The position numbers and the translations under genes are program-made. Under the pieces are notes generated by a model that saw nothing but the letters and a program-made list of their open reading frames with translations, was not told the DNA's origin and did no database searches. This document shows, one piece after another, positions 40,919-54,458 of a stretch of DNA of 64,000 nt (position 1 is its first letter; each line of letters starts with the position of its first letter). The stretch is from Dimorphilus gyrociliatus (lineage: Eukaryota > Annelida > Polychaeta > Dinophilidae): positions 372,001 through 436,000 of the forward strand of contig CAJFCJ010000021.1 in the NCBI GenBank assembly GCA_904063045.1, given 5' to 3'.

Positions 40919-42022
40919 ATGGAAATGTTCATAGGGAGAAGGAGACTAATGAACGGAACAAATGAAACGGATTGTTACGAAAATGATGCTACTTGTTACT
41001 CTGAATTAAAATATATTGTTGCAATAGCAACATTCTTTTATTTAATCATTTTAATTCTTGGTATATTTGGAAATGTAATGAGTTTCATTATCAATAATAG
41101 AAAGAAGATAAAGAATACAACAATGTCAATCTATTTAAGATTTTTGGCAATTTTTGATACAATAACCTTATTATTTCTTATATTATATTCATCTTTCTAC
41201 AATTTCTATGGATTTTTCGATATAAAAAATACTTCTTTACAAGAGTTTTTATGTACATTAGCACCGCATTTTTATTATTTTACAATACTTGGAAGTTCTT
41301 GGCTAATAGTTGCCATGACCATTGATAGAAGCATCTACTTTTTCTACCCAACCAAAGCTAAATTTATATGCACTAAATCTAAAGCAAAGATTATATGTTC
41401 ATTCATAATTTTATTGAGTTTTTTAATATTTAGCCATTATTATATTAGAGAAAAAAAAGGTATTTTTATATCAGTTTCTAATGATAATAATGCATGGTCT
41501 TCATATTATATATGTAGGGCAGTTTCAAACACTGCTAGATTTTTCGATGCAAAAATAATGATGTTAGCTATCGCCTTGCTAGCGTGTATTATTCCATCAA
41601 TAATTATATTATCTATAAATATACGGATTATTCAATCACTAGGAAAAGCTGATAAAAGAAGAAATTCACTACTAATCAAAAATGATAAAAAACCTAGACG
41701 TAAAACAAATCAAATGACATTTACTCTAATTGGAATATCTTTATATTTTGTCTTTTCTTCACTACCTTTTTATACTATTCAAATTATTTCATTTTTTCAA
41801 GAGGCACTCTATCTGAAACCATATTTCAATAATCGATTTACTAAATGGACTAAAATACTTTGTCCCATATTTATAAGTAATAGTGCATTGAATTTTTACA
41901 TTTACTGTTTAACCGGTTCAAAATTCCGTGAAGAATTGAAAGTTTTATGGAAAGAATTAACGAATAAACAAGATAATCATCTAACTAATAAAAGAACATT
42001 GGAAGATACAGTATTACATTAA
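40919..42022 (+). CDS. Orphan class A GPCR, array member 3
   Basis: Intronless, 367 residues, opposite strand to members 1 and 2. N-terminus has two possible glycosylation sites (MNGTNETDCYEND) and an extra cysteine pair. TM1 is FGNVMSFIINNRKK; the TM3 end is MTIDRSIYFFYPT; the ECL2 segment is CRAVSNTARFFDAK; TM7 is SNSALNFYIYCLTGSKFREE. It lacks the YTYGKGR loop of the other two and is more basic in the third loop (KKPRRKTNQM), so it is the most divergent member. The inverted orientation means at least one duplication involved an inversion or a separate insertion. Ligand unknown. Confidence 0.87.
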   Translation: MEMFIGRRRLMNGTNETDCYENDATCYSELKYIVAIATFFYLIILILGIFGNVMSFIINNRKKIKNTTMSIYLRFLAIFDTITLLFLILYSSFYNFYGFFDIKNTSLQEFLCTLAPHFYYFTILGSSWLIVAMTIDRSIYFFYPTKAKFICTKSKAKIICSFIILLSFLIFSHYYIREKKGIFISVSNDNNAWSSYYICRAVSNTARFFDAKIMMLAIALLACIIPSIIILSINIRIIQSLGKADKRRNSLLIKNDKKPRRKTNQMTFTLIGISLYFVFSSLPFYTIQIISFFQEALYLKPYFNNRFTKWTKILCPIFISNSALNFYIYCLTGSKFREELKVLWKELTNKQDNHLTNKRTLEDTVLH

Positions 42023-43122
42023 TATAAACAAAAATCACTAGAATGGCATTTGAAATTGTTGTTTAATGTCAACGTTATACCCTATTTATACAATTCGTTT
42101 CTGTAGAAATCCCTGTCATTCTATGCAACGAGAAGGAGTTATACTCAATACATTTGTCTTTTAATATTAAATGGAAAGATTGTTTTTCAAAACTGAGAGA
42201 AACTTATAAGCATGCAATGTTTCAAAAATACAGAAATATCTTTTCTTTCAATGTCGTAACAAATTCTCTGATTGAAAGGATAGAGGAGCTAAGAGAGATA
42301 TTTAATGTCAGCTAGTTGAAAGACTATGATTTTGTTGCCCAAATCATACACCAGAGGAATGAAAGTGGCAACCAAAGAGAGAAAGATGAACCTACTATAA
42401 AAAGAGGAGCAAAAAAAGAAGAAATGTTCTAGAACTGTTCTTAGATAGTGAAGGAGTAAACTTGCCCTGATTATTAGAAGAGGAGAGAATAAATTATATA
42501 TCCAAATATTCCAACTTAACAAAGGAAAACCTAAAGCTAGCTGTAGGAAATAACTGCTCAAAAGAGGAATCCTGCTTAAATACAGTATTTTAGGTGTTGC
42601 TACATCCTGATTTATCTTCAAATATTTACATCTCTGTTAACCAATTAAGAAGAATTAATTTAAAATATCGTATTTTCATTAATTCAGTTGAAAATTGGTT
42701 CTTAAAGTCTTAAAGAGAACTAATAAGAAAGTAAGAATTATGCATCGAGAAATAGAAATAAATAATAATTGGGATTTATATAAATGAAAATGATATTATC
42801 GAGTTGTTCCATTTCAATTTGACTATTCAAATTGTATTATCATATCGCTTCTTCCTTCTTCCTTCTTCCTCTATTATCCTTGAGCAATAATTGTTCAATT
42901 GTTTTTATGAATATGTATGACATGTTTAAACAATAAATAGATATTACGAAATGTGTTTACAGTGCAATTTTATCAGCTTTTATTGTATTTTTCACATATT
43001 AAATTATTTAATATACTTAAACATATCACAAAAAGAAGCTATTTTATTGATTTTATAAACTTTTATCTCGGAATTTTTCTTCTTTGTTTATTCATCTTTC
43101 TCTTATTCTTTTCATTTTCCTT

Positions 43123-43125
<3 letters not shown>

Positions 43126-43153
<28 letters not shown>
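43126..43153. repeat. (CT)n microsatellite
   Basis: Pure pyrimidine CT tract of about 28 bp. Similar tracts at 43723-43743 and 44127-44151. Confidence 0.95.
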
Positions 43154-46100
43154 CAATATAATAATCTCATTTCATATTTAACCATCGAGAAATTACAATT
43201 TAGAAAAGAGAGTACTTTCTAACTGGTAGTGCAGCCATTATATTTTGCTACAATCACTAAAGGATTTCGCATTAAAGTAAAATAATCTGTTAAAGGTTTT
43301 TTAAATAGGAAAAGCTGTCAACTTGGGATATCGCGAGATTAATTTGATTAAAAATGTAGGAAGTTATACATCCTCTACTTTTTTTTTACCTTAGTTTTTT
43401 TTTAAAGAATATTCTATTATTTTGAAATTAATCAACTTCTTTTCTATCTATCTTCAATGAATAAGAATCAATAAGACGAAATATTCAATGATTTATATTT
43501 GGTTTTCAATTAACACTGACTATATACTCTTAATTTTTGAGTTGTAACAAAATCAGATAGATGGCGTTCTCAAAATATCACGGAAATTTTTTGTTATTAA
43601 ACACCTTTAACCCTTTTAGCTAGATGTAAGGTAAATTTGGCATATAAAAAGGCTTATTCCTAATACTCGGTACCGGCACTTACTATAATGTAAGATCACC
43701 TCTCTTGCCAATAGTTTTCGTCCTCTCTCTCTCTCTCTCTCTCCCCCTCCCCTTGTATAAACATGTAATAAACATATAAACAAATATACAGTATACTATA
43801 TATTTCTCCTTCTATATCCTTTCATTTTTACATATTTGCTAAAACTTATTTTAAGCGACTATACAACAATTTCTTCAATATTTTATATTTGATGTTGTAC
43901 AAACTAATCTTACAAAGGCAATACAAAAAATCCCATTAAATTGAATTTTTTATTCACAGTAGAATAACATGATAAACTAAAAACAATTCTATATATTGCA
44001 TAGTTATATAAATACAGTATTGATTAAAGCGTTTATTTTAGAAGCTTATAATTAAATCCTTTTTTCTTTTTTTTTCTCTAAACTATCTGTACCTTTCCCT
44101 TCCGCTCAATTCCCCATTCATCTCTTCCTCTCTCTCTCTCTCTCTCTCTCTTACTTGATCAATTTATTTTGCTTTCTTTGGGGAAAATAGAGAACAATCA
44201 ATTGTCGAAAGCCTGTCTTCAGAGTAAATAAAAGTAAGAGAGTAGCAACAAAATCTGCTTTTGAAATTATCTGTAAACATTAAAAAACAAGATAATTAAT
44301 AAAAGAGAGTTTTTATTCCCCCTAACCTCCCCACTTCAACAGTAGATTTGATGAAAATTTTGCCTGTATTCTTGTGTATATTTACTCTATGGAATCTATA
44401 TGTATATCTATACATATATGTGTGCACAACAAGTGGATAATTATATATTTCGTTAGATACCTGTAAGATGGCGTATTTTCTATCATTACTGTTAAATAAT
44501 TGATAAAAAATAGAATATAGCAGAAGGATATATAGTGTATATATATATATATATATACAGCATATATTTAATGTATACGGTAAAACAGCAAGGATTAAAT
44601 TGCATAGATTAGTAATATTTAAATACTAATCCAAGTGAAGCTGTTAACAAATAATACATTCATTCTACATAATATATGATGTATAGTAAAGGGATGACAC
44701 GAATAATTATTCCCGTTATATTTCTCAAGAGAATGATATCTTATATAGAGAATAAATCATATGCAATACTGTATATATATATATATATATTATATATGGT
44801 AGTGTGTATATTTGAAAATGTTCCACGAATAGAACCGCAATACGGCATTGTTAATAACCCCCCGTTATTTAACAAGTGTTTAACTATTATTCTCTTTTGT
44901 CTTGAGACTATAGAATGATATACAAGAGAATAATTTATTAATGAAAGTATTGGAAAGAGTTAAAAATCAACAGAGAAGCTTTAGATAAAAAATAATAATC
45001 ATGTTAAAATACATCAAAATATCAAAAATTTCCCCTTTTAGCAATATAGTTGCTATTTCCAGCTTATTAAGCATTTTTTTTTGTAAATGTTTTTATTCTT
45101 TTTATATAATATTACATAATATTATATGTTGTATATTTAATATTAAAGTAATAATTAATGTAGTATTTTATACAGAGAATACATTGATTGAAAATGAAAA
45201 TTTAAAAGGGTTCTATAATTTCACATAGAATATTAAATATACAAAAGTATAGATTAAACAACATTCTTTGTAGCTATTAGATTCATTATATTATCAATAG
45301 TACAAGTAAAATTTTAAATACTCGACAAAATGAAGCATTTATTGAAAAGGAAAAATAAAGTTACTGTTGCAGAAAAAATCCTTTTCTTTCCTTTTCTAAT
45401 TCAATCTATGAATTAACCAGAAATTGAAGAAAAGAGAAAATTCTTCTCATTCAGAAATATTAATTTTTACTTAATGAAATAATATATTATTTACTTTTTA
45501 CATTAGAAATTAAATATACTCAAGAGAAGAAGAATAAGACTAATTTAAATAGACAATATATAAACAGTATATACAATACATTACCTTATATATTCTATTG
45601 AAACTTCCTTTCTTTCTTTTTTTTCCTTCTTTTTCTTTAATTTCTTTTTAATTAAAATGAATTACTTATTGTTTTTCATATGTCTATATGGATAAAAGAA
45701 ACTTTTGTGCTTAATTCATTGAAATATTGATTTATTTATAGTTTTTCATCTTAATTTATCAACGCAAACAAAATAATAAAAAACTTCTTAATAACTTTTT
45801 CCTTTTTTCCTATACGCCTATGTAAAAGTTTACTTACGAATATTTTCAAGGCAAAGTGTATAAAAGGCATTACTTATTGCTATAGCAAATAGTAAATAAG
45901 GGATAAATATTGACTTTTACTGTTACCGCTACGAGAATAAGCAATATTTTTCTATTTACTATAATAGTCAATTAATTAAAGTACTTTTTCAACTTAGTTT
46001 CAATATTTCAAAGTCAAAACCCCGTGTTTTTATTTAATGTACAGAATTCTATAGTTGGACTATTATACTTTTCATTCATTCTTTCTTTCTCTCTTTCTTT

Positions 46101-46599
46101 CTATCTGTCCCTTTTAGTTGTTCTTTTTCTTTATTGAATTTCCGCCTTTTTAAATTTAATCGTTAATTAATTTTGACAAATCCTTATTGATATTTCATAT
46201 ATACTGAATATACTGTATATATATAATATTCGTTAACTTTTCTTAAAACTTAATGGATTTTCATTCAAAACTCTTTACTATTTACTATCATAATTATCTG
46301 CCGAGACTAAAGCGTATAATAACTATGACTCGTCTTTTTTTTTTTTTTTTACAAATTTTCATAAATAGAATAATTTATGCGAATATTTCTTAATTGAAGT
46401 CAGTTATTAATTATTCCTCTTTCTCTCTATCCCTTTTTATACTAAATTCTTCTTATCGTAACGATGTTTTCTCTTTTGTAGTAAAAGTAACAAAATTACT
46501 TTCTTGGAAATAGTAAGACTTTCGCCAAGAGTAGTCTTTAAAGATTATAAGTCTATTCTGTTAAAACACGCATAATCCTTTCTTTAACCCCGTTCTCTA

Positions 46600-46615
46600 A
46601 TCTCTCTCTTTCTCT

Positions 46616-46656
<41 letters not shown>

Positions 46657-46660
46657 CCTC
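46600..46660. repeat. (CT)n microsatellite with TTTC interruptions
   Basis: The longest pyrimidine tract in the window, about 60 bp, with a pure CT core at 46624-46653. Confidence 0.95.
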
Positions 46661-47325
46661 TTTCTCCATCGTTTTTTCTTTTCGAATTTGCGTTCTAGAA
46701 GAAGATATCGGACCTACCAAAAAAACCTAACTGATTATGACAAATGACTTACTCTCATTAATTATTCAGGTTCCTTTAACCAACCAAACTGAAATTTTAT
46801 ATTATCGAGGTTTTTCTATAAAATATCCCTATATACTAATTCGATTTAAAAGAAAGGAAAAGGGAAAAAGAGGCAGAAAACTAAATTAAAAAAAAAAAAT
46901 AAAAAGCACTTGAGCGACACCTGTGAATAGATATTTTTTTGTCACGGTGTGTATTAGCTAACACAACTAGTTTGACTTAACTTCTCGATTTTCGAATATT
47001 TACTCAGTCTGTTGACAAGTTTTGTGTATATTTGTGTGTCGTAGAAGTGAGTTTGTTGCGGAATAAGCAAAGATTAAATACATACGAAAAGGAAAAATAT
47101 AACATAAACATTCGCCAACGGATCAAGAGAAGAGATATTTAGAAAGGAAAAAAACGAAATAACACCCAAATATTTACTTGCAAGCTTAGAGGATTGAAAG
47201 GATTGACAAGAGAAGAGGAAAGAGAAAAGAGAGAAGAGGAAGAGAAAATTAAAAACAAGAGGGAAAAGAGTGGAAGCAAGAATAAAGAGAATAACGAAAG
47301 TATTTAAAGAATTTGAAAGGAAAAT

Positions 47326-48627
47326 ATGTGGGAGAAACAAATGATATCATTGTGGGTTGTATTGGTGGTGTTAGGCTCAATAATATCGTCTGTTTTCGAC
47401 ATTGCTGCATTATTTACAAATTCTTGGGGCGTTACAAGTCTAACCTATCAAAAGTATTCATGGGGATTATGGAAGGTAAGAGAAATAAATATATGTATAT
47501 ATGATATTTGTTATAAATTAGCATGAATAGCATATACTGTATATCCAATATAATATTTTTCTTACCTGTTCCTTTTATTCAATCTATAGTTTTGCAATGA
47601 ATCAAAAGTGACAGCCGAAAGAGAATGTTTCAAAATTAACGAAAAATACGATCACGGTATTATAACTCTTATTATTTTTATTATTATTATCGTATTTATG
47701 GCAGGTTTTCTCTATATTTGTACTAATTAATTGTTTGAACGCAAAAGCGTTCAGAGGCAAATAGATCTAAATACCCTAGATATTAGTAAAAAAACGATTT
47801 ACTTGAAATAATCAATTATACATTATTTAACAAAATACAATTTATGACTGAGAGGAGAATAACAAAAATAGATGTGACGTCATTAGTTGGAGAATTTTTC
47901 GATTCTCTTCTTATTGTTTTTATGAAAAAAAGCTGAAAAGGAAAATATATACAATTGTTAAATAGAAAACGTGAATTCTATAGTTTTTAATGGAAACAAA
48001 TATTGTTCAATAATAAGCAGATAAATTAATAAAAGCACATTTTCGAAGGTGTCAATTATTAATATAATTATAAATCATTCGGTCCTTTAAAGTGTTCTCA
48101 ATCTAAAAATAGACTAATTCTTTTTATTACAAATTGCACAAATACTGCATATATATATATATATATTATTTTCTCTTGTTTTACTCTCTATTTCTTATTA
48201 GATTGGATATATCTTGCTCAAGGTGTTGATATTCTGGCAGCTCTGTTTGGTCTTTGTTCCTTCTTCACTTGTATGGCTTTAATGTGCAGCCTAAAGCTAG
48301 ATTGGATTAGCAGCAGATTGGCAGTGGTTATAATTGTACCAATAAGCTTTGCTGCAGGTATCTATCCAAACAACCAACTTTATAACGGATTAAATATACT
48401 TTAATAATTAATCATCTTTCTTTACAGCATTGTTCAATTTAATTTCTAGTGCTGTTTTTGGTGCAAACTTATCAAATGAGTTTCAAGCTCGCATTGAATT
48501 TTCTCAAATATTCAACATAATTTCAACTATACTCTACACGCTGAGTGCTATCTTCGCCATCTTTGACCTTCAAAATGTATGCCTTAAAAAACAACCGACC
48601 GGAAAAGGTCTCATTAGACCTATTTAA
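47326..48627 (+). CDS. Claudin/PMP22-family four-transmembrane protein
   Basis: Four exons (47326-47475, 47590-47656, 48202-48357, 48428-48627) keep phase and give 190 residues, the usual claudin size. Helices: WVVLVVLGSIISSVFDIAAL (TM1), GVDILAALFGLCSFFTCMAL (TM2), LAVVIIVPISFAAALFNLIS (TM3) and IFNIISTILYTLSAIFAIFD (TM4). The first extracellular loop holds the claudin signature: a Trp (SWGV), then GLW, and two cysteines (GLWKFC, REC) that form the family disulfide. The tail is short and basic (LKKQPTGKGLIRPI) without a clear PDZ ligand. Claudin-family members in invertebrates serve septate junctions or act as channel subunits; which applies here cannot be told. The ATG at 47326 is preceded by a long purine-rich leader. 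Confidence 0.88.
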
Positions 48628-51383
48628 TTAAAAAAACAAACAGAATAAAAACAAAACAAAAGTCACAAAAAATGAAATAAGAGGCAAATTAGCTCTTATA
48701 CAATTTACACTATCAAGATTCTATTGACATGTGAAAAGACACTATGAAATATACTGATATTAGAGAACAGTATTGACTGGATATGAGAAACAAAATGTAG
48801 AATATAGTATATACGTACTACTTGTAATAATAATATACAACTGTTTATACCGTGAAATCCTCGTTACGAACTTTTTACTTAGTATATGCAGTGTATAAAC
48901 TAGCTACAGCAGCAAAAATTTTGCCCTTTTTTGATTTTGTAACAATGCATTTATACTGTTTCCAATCATGCGTACTCAATGAATGATATTATTCCAATAA
49001 AAAGAACTTATTTATGTAACCGTATTTTGTGTGAATTGGGTCATATTAGATTTAAAAAATCATATACACTATTAAGGTTTTTATTATTATTCTATCTGTC
49101 TATGAATGTATCCGACTCTCGCCCTCTTTCATCATTTCTATTTTCTCCCTCTTTCACAACAGATGGCGCACGTATCAAAAGAAATTAGTAACTTCAACTG
49201 CCTAAAAAAATAATTATGAAAAGAAGAAATGTTTTTAGCTGATTATATCGCGTTGTCATGGAAATTATCAAAATAGAATACTTTGAAATATACAAGAATA
49301 GTAAAAGTGAATAGTTTCAACAATCTTGAATCAATAATTACATTCTTGATAGTGAAAAATTTCAATAATCTTTTATTTATACATACATAGACGCAATGTA
49401 TGAATCGATATAGTATACAAAAAATTACTATCAACTGTAGTATATGGATTGTAGACTCATTCGATAAACATTTAAACTGAATGTCCATATTGACAATAGC
49501 AATACAACACTAGAATCTTTAGAATTTCTTATTACTCTTCCTCTCCTGCAAAATGAGATTGAAAAGGTTAACATGGTCTTTAAACTTTTCTCTCTCCTTG
49601 AATTCTTTAAATAGAACGGTTCGAAGGAGATTTGGAAATTATATAAACTTTATCTCTATTGAGGTAAAATCAAATTTCCTCACTAAAACACAATTTATTC
49701 TGAATTTCCTCATACATCTGTTGTTCCTTTAGATGAATGAAATACAGTAATAAGCACATTCCTATAATTAAATGTATCTAAATATTTGGATATACGCGTA
49801 AAAAATATTGTATATCTGTTATATTCTCTTAATCCGATAGATGACTCTTTAAAAGAGAATAAGCATTATTAACCATATTAATACTAAACAATCATATACA
49901 GCAGTATAATGTACAACGTTTTATGCTGTATACTTTGCATATTAATTCTTCAAAGTCACTTTCCAACACATGGTGTAAAAAATATGGCTATATTAAAGAT
50001 AAATGAAAAAAAAAGAGGTTATTAACCTATTACCATTATCATTTAATTAATCCGGAAATTATGTTAAATGATATAAACATATTACAATTTAATGTATTAG
50101 AATTTTTATAATATTTATATAAAAGTAAAGGTTGCATCTTTACCTTTTCAATTTTAAAGAGTAGATTCAACACTAAGTCGAATTTTAACAGGAATAAACC
50201 ATTTATATTCAGGTGTAAATAATCAAGTATTGGTTATTTACGCTTAGAGAGAAATTGATTTAAATATATCAATCAACTTTTAAGCGGGAAAGAGTATCGT
50301 AATACTTTAAATATGAACTTTTTCATAGAAATGTCAATAGTTTATTAAGATTAATAGATATATTCTTTGGAATTATTAGTCCAATTTTCATAAAAACACA
50401 TAGGTCGTAAAGTTATAAACTTTGCATCGAAGGAGAGGCAAGCACCCTCGTGAAATATTTAAAAAAAATTCAACCAGCTGACGTTCTCATTTCTATATTT
50501 ATTCTGATTTTTTCAATAAACATTATCTGTTAATGAATATTATGATTTATTAAATGCTGTTTTTTGCATAATTCTTTTGTAAAACACCCTTTAAAAAATG
50601 ACTAGTAATAGATTAATTCATCCGCTTTTGGTAGATATCGATGGAAATCGACCTTAGTAAAGTAATAGAGGTCAATAAATTTGGATAGATTGAAAATAGA
50701 CGTGAAATTGATGCTTAATCAATTCTCATTTCATTTGAGAGACGGAAATTCATTAATTAATGAACAGTTCTGTTCAAATATCTCTCCTAAGGGAATGTTT
50801 AATCAAACAACAATTTATACACAAATAAACCATACAGATGTCACCTCTTTTTCTCCTTAAAGCTATTAACTTTTTCTACTCGTAACATTAAACAGAAACA
50901 GTGGAAAAGAGAAATATCGCTTATTTTCTCAAATTCGTAAAAAGGGAAAGAGAGGAGATGAGGGGATAAGTGAGTGAGGGAGGGCAAAGAGAGAGGAAGA
51001 GAGGGAGTGAGTGTGTGCGTGTATGAGTGGGCGAGTGGATAGATTGAAAACACATATTTTCAATTGAATACCCAAATATTAAAGATAAAAAAGTATTTCC
51101 TTCTGTTTAAATTTTTACAAAAGTTTCATTTATTCCAAAAAAAAGAAGAAAAATAAAACAAAACAAAAAATATTCCTAAAACAGAGAAGTTTTTCAGAAA
51201 ATTGAAAATATCAAATTGTTAAACCTGTTTTTTTTTCTTTCCATACCTATATATTAACAGATATATATTTTACATATATAAATATATATAAAACAATCAT
51301 TCTTACATTTTCATTCCTAAATATAAAAATATCTAAGAGGGATCTTTCATTCGTTACGTCCAGATTTAAGTTGCATATAAACA

Positions 51384-51417
<34 letters not shown>

Positions 51418-52109
51418 AATAATACAATATATTCAGATATTCATAAAATAAATATATAGTTATTAGTACCTGACTCATTATTCCTATGCAGTATGTCTAT
51501 GAATTTAATATATTTTTATATACATATATATACTATATATATATATATATATTAGTACAATATAGTACATAAAGATAAAAGTTATATTTCGTGTATTGCT
51601 GGCAACAGGAAACGGTCGACTACAACTGCAAGAGTCAACAAAACAAGCTTAAATTTTCTAGAAATCCGAATATGAAACTCCACTACGTTTGGTTGCAAAA
51701 AAACACTACAATCAAGTGCTACAGCAAAGAAAACTGCAAAGAGAAATAATAGTAAGATATTTTTTTAGCCAGAAACAGCCTTGATTTTAGACGGGGGAAC
51801 AGATGGCGTTGGCATCGAAATATTTAACAGTAATGTAGATCTACTAAGCTATGACTACTATTTTCCAGTGCTAAACTGCCTATGATCTTGCATCATAGTG
51901 TTTTTAGTTCGCCTGTTTTATTTCCTCTAACTGCTGTTTTTTATACAGGCACCGAAAAACTCGTAGTTTCCCAATGAAAACAAAATATAGAACTAGTCGC
52001 CTCGTAAATATATATATATACATTAACATATATAAAAAAGTAACGCCTTCTGAAAGTCCATCTAATAATTATGTTGCCTTAATGAGGCCTATATAAAACT
52101 ATAACATTG
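48628..52109. other. 3.5-kb gene-poor region
   Basis: Contains the 3' UTRs of the claudin gene and, from the other side, of the zinc-finger gene. TA tracts at 51384-51415 and 51533-51552; purine-rich GAG/GTG repeats at 50945-51035. AGATGGCG words at 49161 and 51801. No gene is supported. Confidence 0.45.
51384..51415. repeat. (TA)n microsatellite
   Basis: TA tract of about 32 bp next to the footprint-like word AACAGTATATA. Confidence 0.9.
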
Positions 52110-53523
52110 CTAAGATATAACTGGTTCTATTGAATTGAGGTGTTTGTGTTTTTCTGCGTGGCGTCTCATACCGGCGTTTGTCTCCACATTTGAATGACAA
52201 AGCAAGCATTTATAATAAAACTTCTTATGTTGTCTAGAGTGTTGCTGAAGTTCAACACCAGTTACACCGGTAAAAAAGCAACCTCTAACCAAACATCGAT
52301 AAACTGGGCCCCAATTCTGACCGTGATCTCCACTTGCTGCAACGCAAGCATAAGCAGCATCGTGCACCTCTACAGCCCCACCAACATCGGGAAGTTCATG
52401 CTGTTCGATCACGTGATTGTGGGCGGAACCCTCGAAAACGAAGAGTTCATGGCACTCAACACAGACGTAAAGGCGCCTGTTTCTTTGAAAAACAGGATCC
52501 GAACGAACATGGCAGTATTGCTCCGTTGAATTCCGTCGAGATGACGGAATTTTCCTAAGATTCTGCATATGGTTTTGTAAATCTGTATCCGAAATAAGAA
52601 CTTTTGGCATACTACGTTCTACTCTTTCAACTAGTAAACGACTTTTGCTAAGTTTCTTCGTTATACGCCAATAGGGATGATTGCATATAATATGAGACTT
52701 GAATGATGAATATGTTCTCGTTCGAAAAAAGCAAAGAGAGCATTCCATAACTTCATGTGGTGATATGACAAAAAAGTTTATATCGATCTTATCTTCCGTG
52801 GAAGAGGTTGGTGAAGAGCCACCAGAATCCAATCCAAAGTATCTTTCCTCCTCTACGGAATCTACACTAATAGGCGAATCGGGTAGTTCCAGATGAGCCT
52901 GTTTAAGGAACGGTTCATACCATTCAGTTTCACCATCGTCAGTAGGAGAGGGAGTGGGAAAAGACTTTTTATGTTTTACAGCTAGTCGTTCCTCGTTTCC
53001 CTGAGGGCAACGTAGCATCTGCTCTAAAAGAGAGGCGGATGATGAATTCGAAGATTTCCTAGGTGTCGGCGAATTACAACAATAAGTATGATCTGTCACG
53101 TAGTTTGTTGATATTTGACGTTCCATATCGTTGAGTAGGCCGACGGCATCCTCAAAGATGTCATCTGGGACGAGTTGATTGTCAAAGAGGTGATCAGTCG
53201 CGATATCCAAAAAGTCGCAGTCGATCGAAGGTGGTATGTCGAGAGATAATTCATCCTTTATAGGTTTTTTTAAGTGTTCCGTTAATACACGTTTTAATAG
53301 TGATTCTTCCTCTTTTAGTTCAACGTGGTCGTCTATTGAAATGGAAACATTTTTAACACGTGTATTACAACAGAGAGTATCGAATTCGTAACATGTCAAT
53401 CTTTACAATGAGTTGTGTCCTCTACGCTTGACTTATAGACTAATAGACATGTCTCAGACAAAAAGGGTGGCACTTACCGACAACCTCCGTCTTTATTTTA
53501 AAGATCTCGTTCTCATCGCCCAT
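52110..53523 (-). CDS. C2H2 zinc-finger protein with four fingers
   Basis: Two exons (53523-53478 and 53332-52110) join in phase 1 and give 422 residues. The start codon lies in the small first exon (MGDENEIFKIKTEVV). The acceptor TTTCAATAG at 53333 keeps frame, whereas the nearer AAAG at 53401 does not. The N-terminal half is acidic and Ser-rich (EELKEEESLL, DIFEDAVGLLNDMER), like an activation or cofactor-binding region. Four C2H2 fingers follow: MECSLCFFRTRTYSSF...HIICNH, YVCVECHELFVFEGSA...HVIEQH, YRCLVRGCFFTGVTG...HSRQH (with a widened C-x4-C) and YKCLLCHSNVETNAG...HAEKH. The fingers are not in tight tandem with standard linkers, so sequence-specific DNA binding by all four is uncertain. 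I do not recognise the orthologue. Confidence 0.85.
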
Positions 53524-54458
53524 CTGCTTCAAAAATCTACCTATTAAAGAAAAATGATATAGTGTATCTCCGTCTTATCCATTATCTATACTAATCTACT
53601 AACTAATCTGATACAGAATAAAAAAAATACAATTTCAAGTAGCTTTGGGCCTTAAAGGCCTATTTCAATTGTTAGTTGTAAAAAGTATGACGAAAAAGGT
53701 CATGCATTTGCCAATTGAAATCAAGGACAAACTATTTGGCTTTTATTTAGGCGTCGTCTCTAACAAGGCCTATGTTCATTATAGAATCAGGGTCATCAAC
53801 CTGACCTCCATAAGCCTATTGGACCTATTATCGCCCTACAGAATAACCGACCGATTTAATTTTTATGAAAGGACATGTCTTAGACTAGTCATCAAATTTT
53901 AGATTGAAATTAAGAAATAAGTTTACCGTTAATTTTACATAGAATAGAAAAGACTTACCAGATAAAAATAGCGATGCCTGCGTGTTTATTTTCCGCAAGC
54001 GTGCTAGAGCTTGCGTTTCACGTATTCGACAGAGGTTACCCGGATGCTCTTAATAATTTATTCATTTAATTTAAATTTTTTTTTTCTTTTAAATATTCTT
54101 TTTTTATTTTCTTAGTTATTATGTTAAACGCTTTCTATTAAATTTATTCCTTAATATCATAGGGTTTCGTTTTCCAATCCTCAAAAGTTATCCAACAATT
54201 TCCCAATTTCAATATAGTATTACAGAAACCAGTCTATTGTCGTCTGCTACTATTTTTAGCGGCTAAAATCTCGGTTATCTCAAAAATATCATATAAGAAC
54301 GAGTTATATACTATTTTACCCAATAACAGGGTCTTTAAAAGTATGTTAAAAACCAATTGAATCAAACTTTTACTTTATTATCCCAATAAGATCGCTACTA
54401 ATTGATTATTTATTTTACGAAAAAAGGCGGGAAGTTTGAACGTCTCTATTATAAAAAG
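53524..54458. other. Divergent intergenic region between the zinc-finger gene and RFC2
   Basis: Contains both promoters. Between 53640 and 53900 the base composition is less AT-rich and an 85-codon frame without ATG start is open on the plus strand, but it resembles no known protein. No other feature. Confidence 0.4.

Larger units (their letters stand above)
42023..47325. other. 5.3-kb gene-poor region
   Basis: Very AT-rich, with several CT tracts (43126-43153, 43723-43743, 44127-44151, 46600-46660), TA runs, and footprint-like words (43785, 44766, 46209). Two AGATGGCG words occur at 43559 and 44466. The last few hundred bases are purine-rich and probably the 5' UTR and promoter of the claudin-family gene. 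No gene is supported. Confidence 0.45.

Noticed and set aside
42289-42621. 110-codon hydrophobic open frame on the minus strand
   Set aside because: No ATG at its start, no splice acceptor before it, no family resemblance; Leu/Phe/Ile-rich frames arise by chance in AT-rich DNA.
47074-47340. 88-codon minus-strand frame over the claudin leader
   Set aside because: A shadow of the purine-rich 5' leader; the Ser/Leu/Phe content reflects GAA/GAG on the other strand.
53397-53477. A non-canonical first intron in the zinc-finger gene
   Set aside because: The acceptor TTTCAATAG at 53333 fits phase 1 of the first exon, so a normal GT-AG intron explains the structure.
53645-53902. 85-codon open frame on the plus strand with less AT-rich composition
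   Set aside because: Starts without ATG and resembles nothing known. Possibly a remnant of an old insertion, but I see no terminal repeats.
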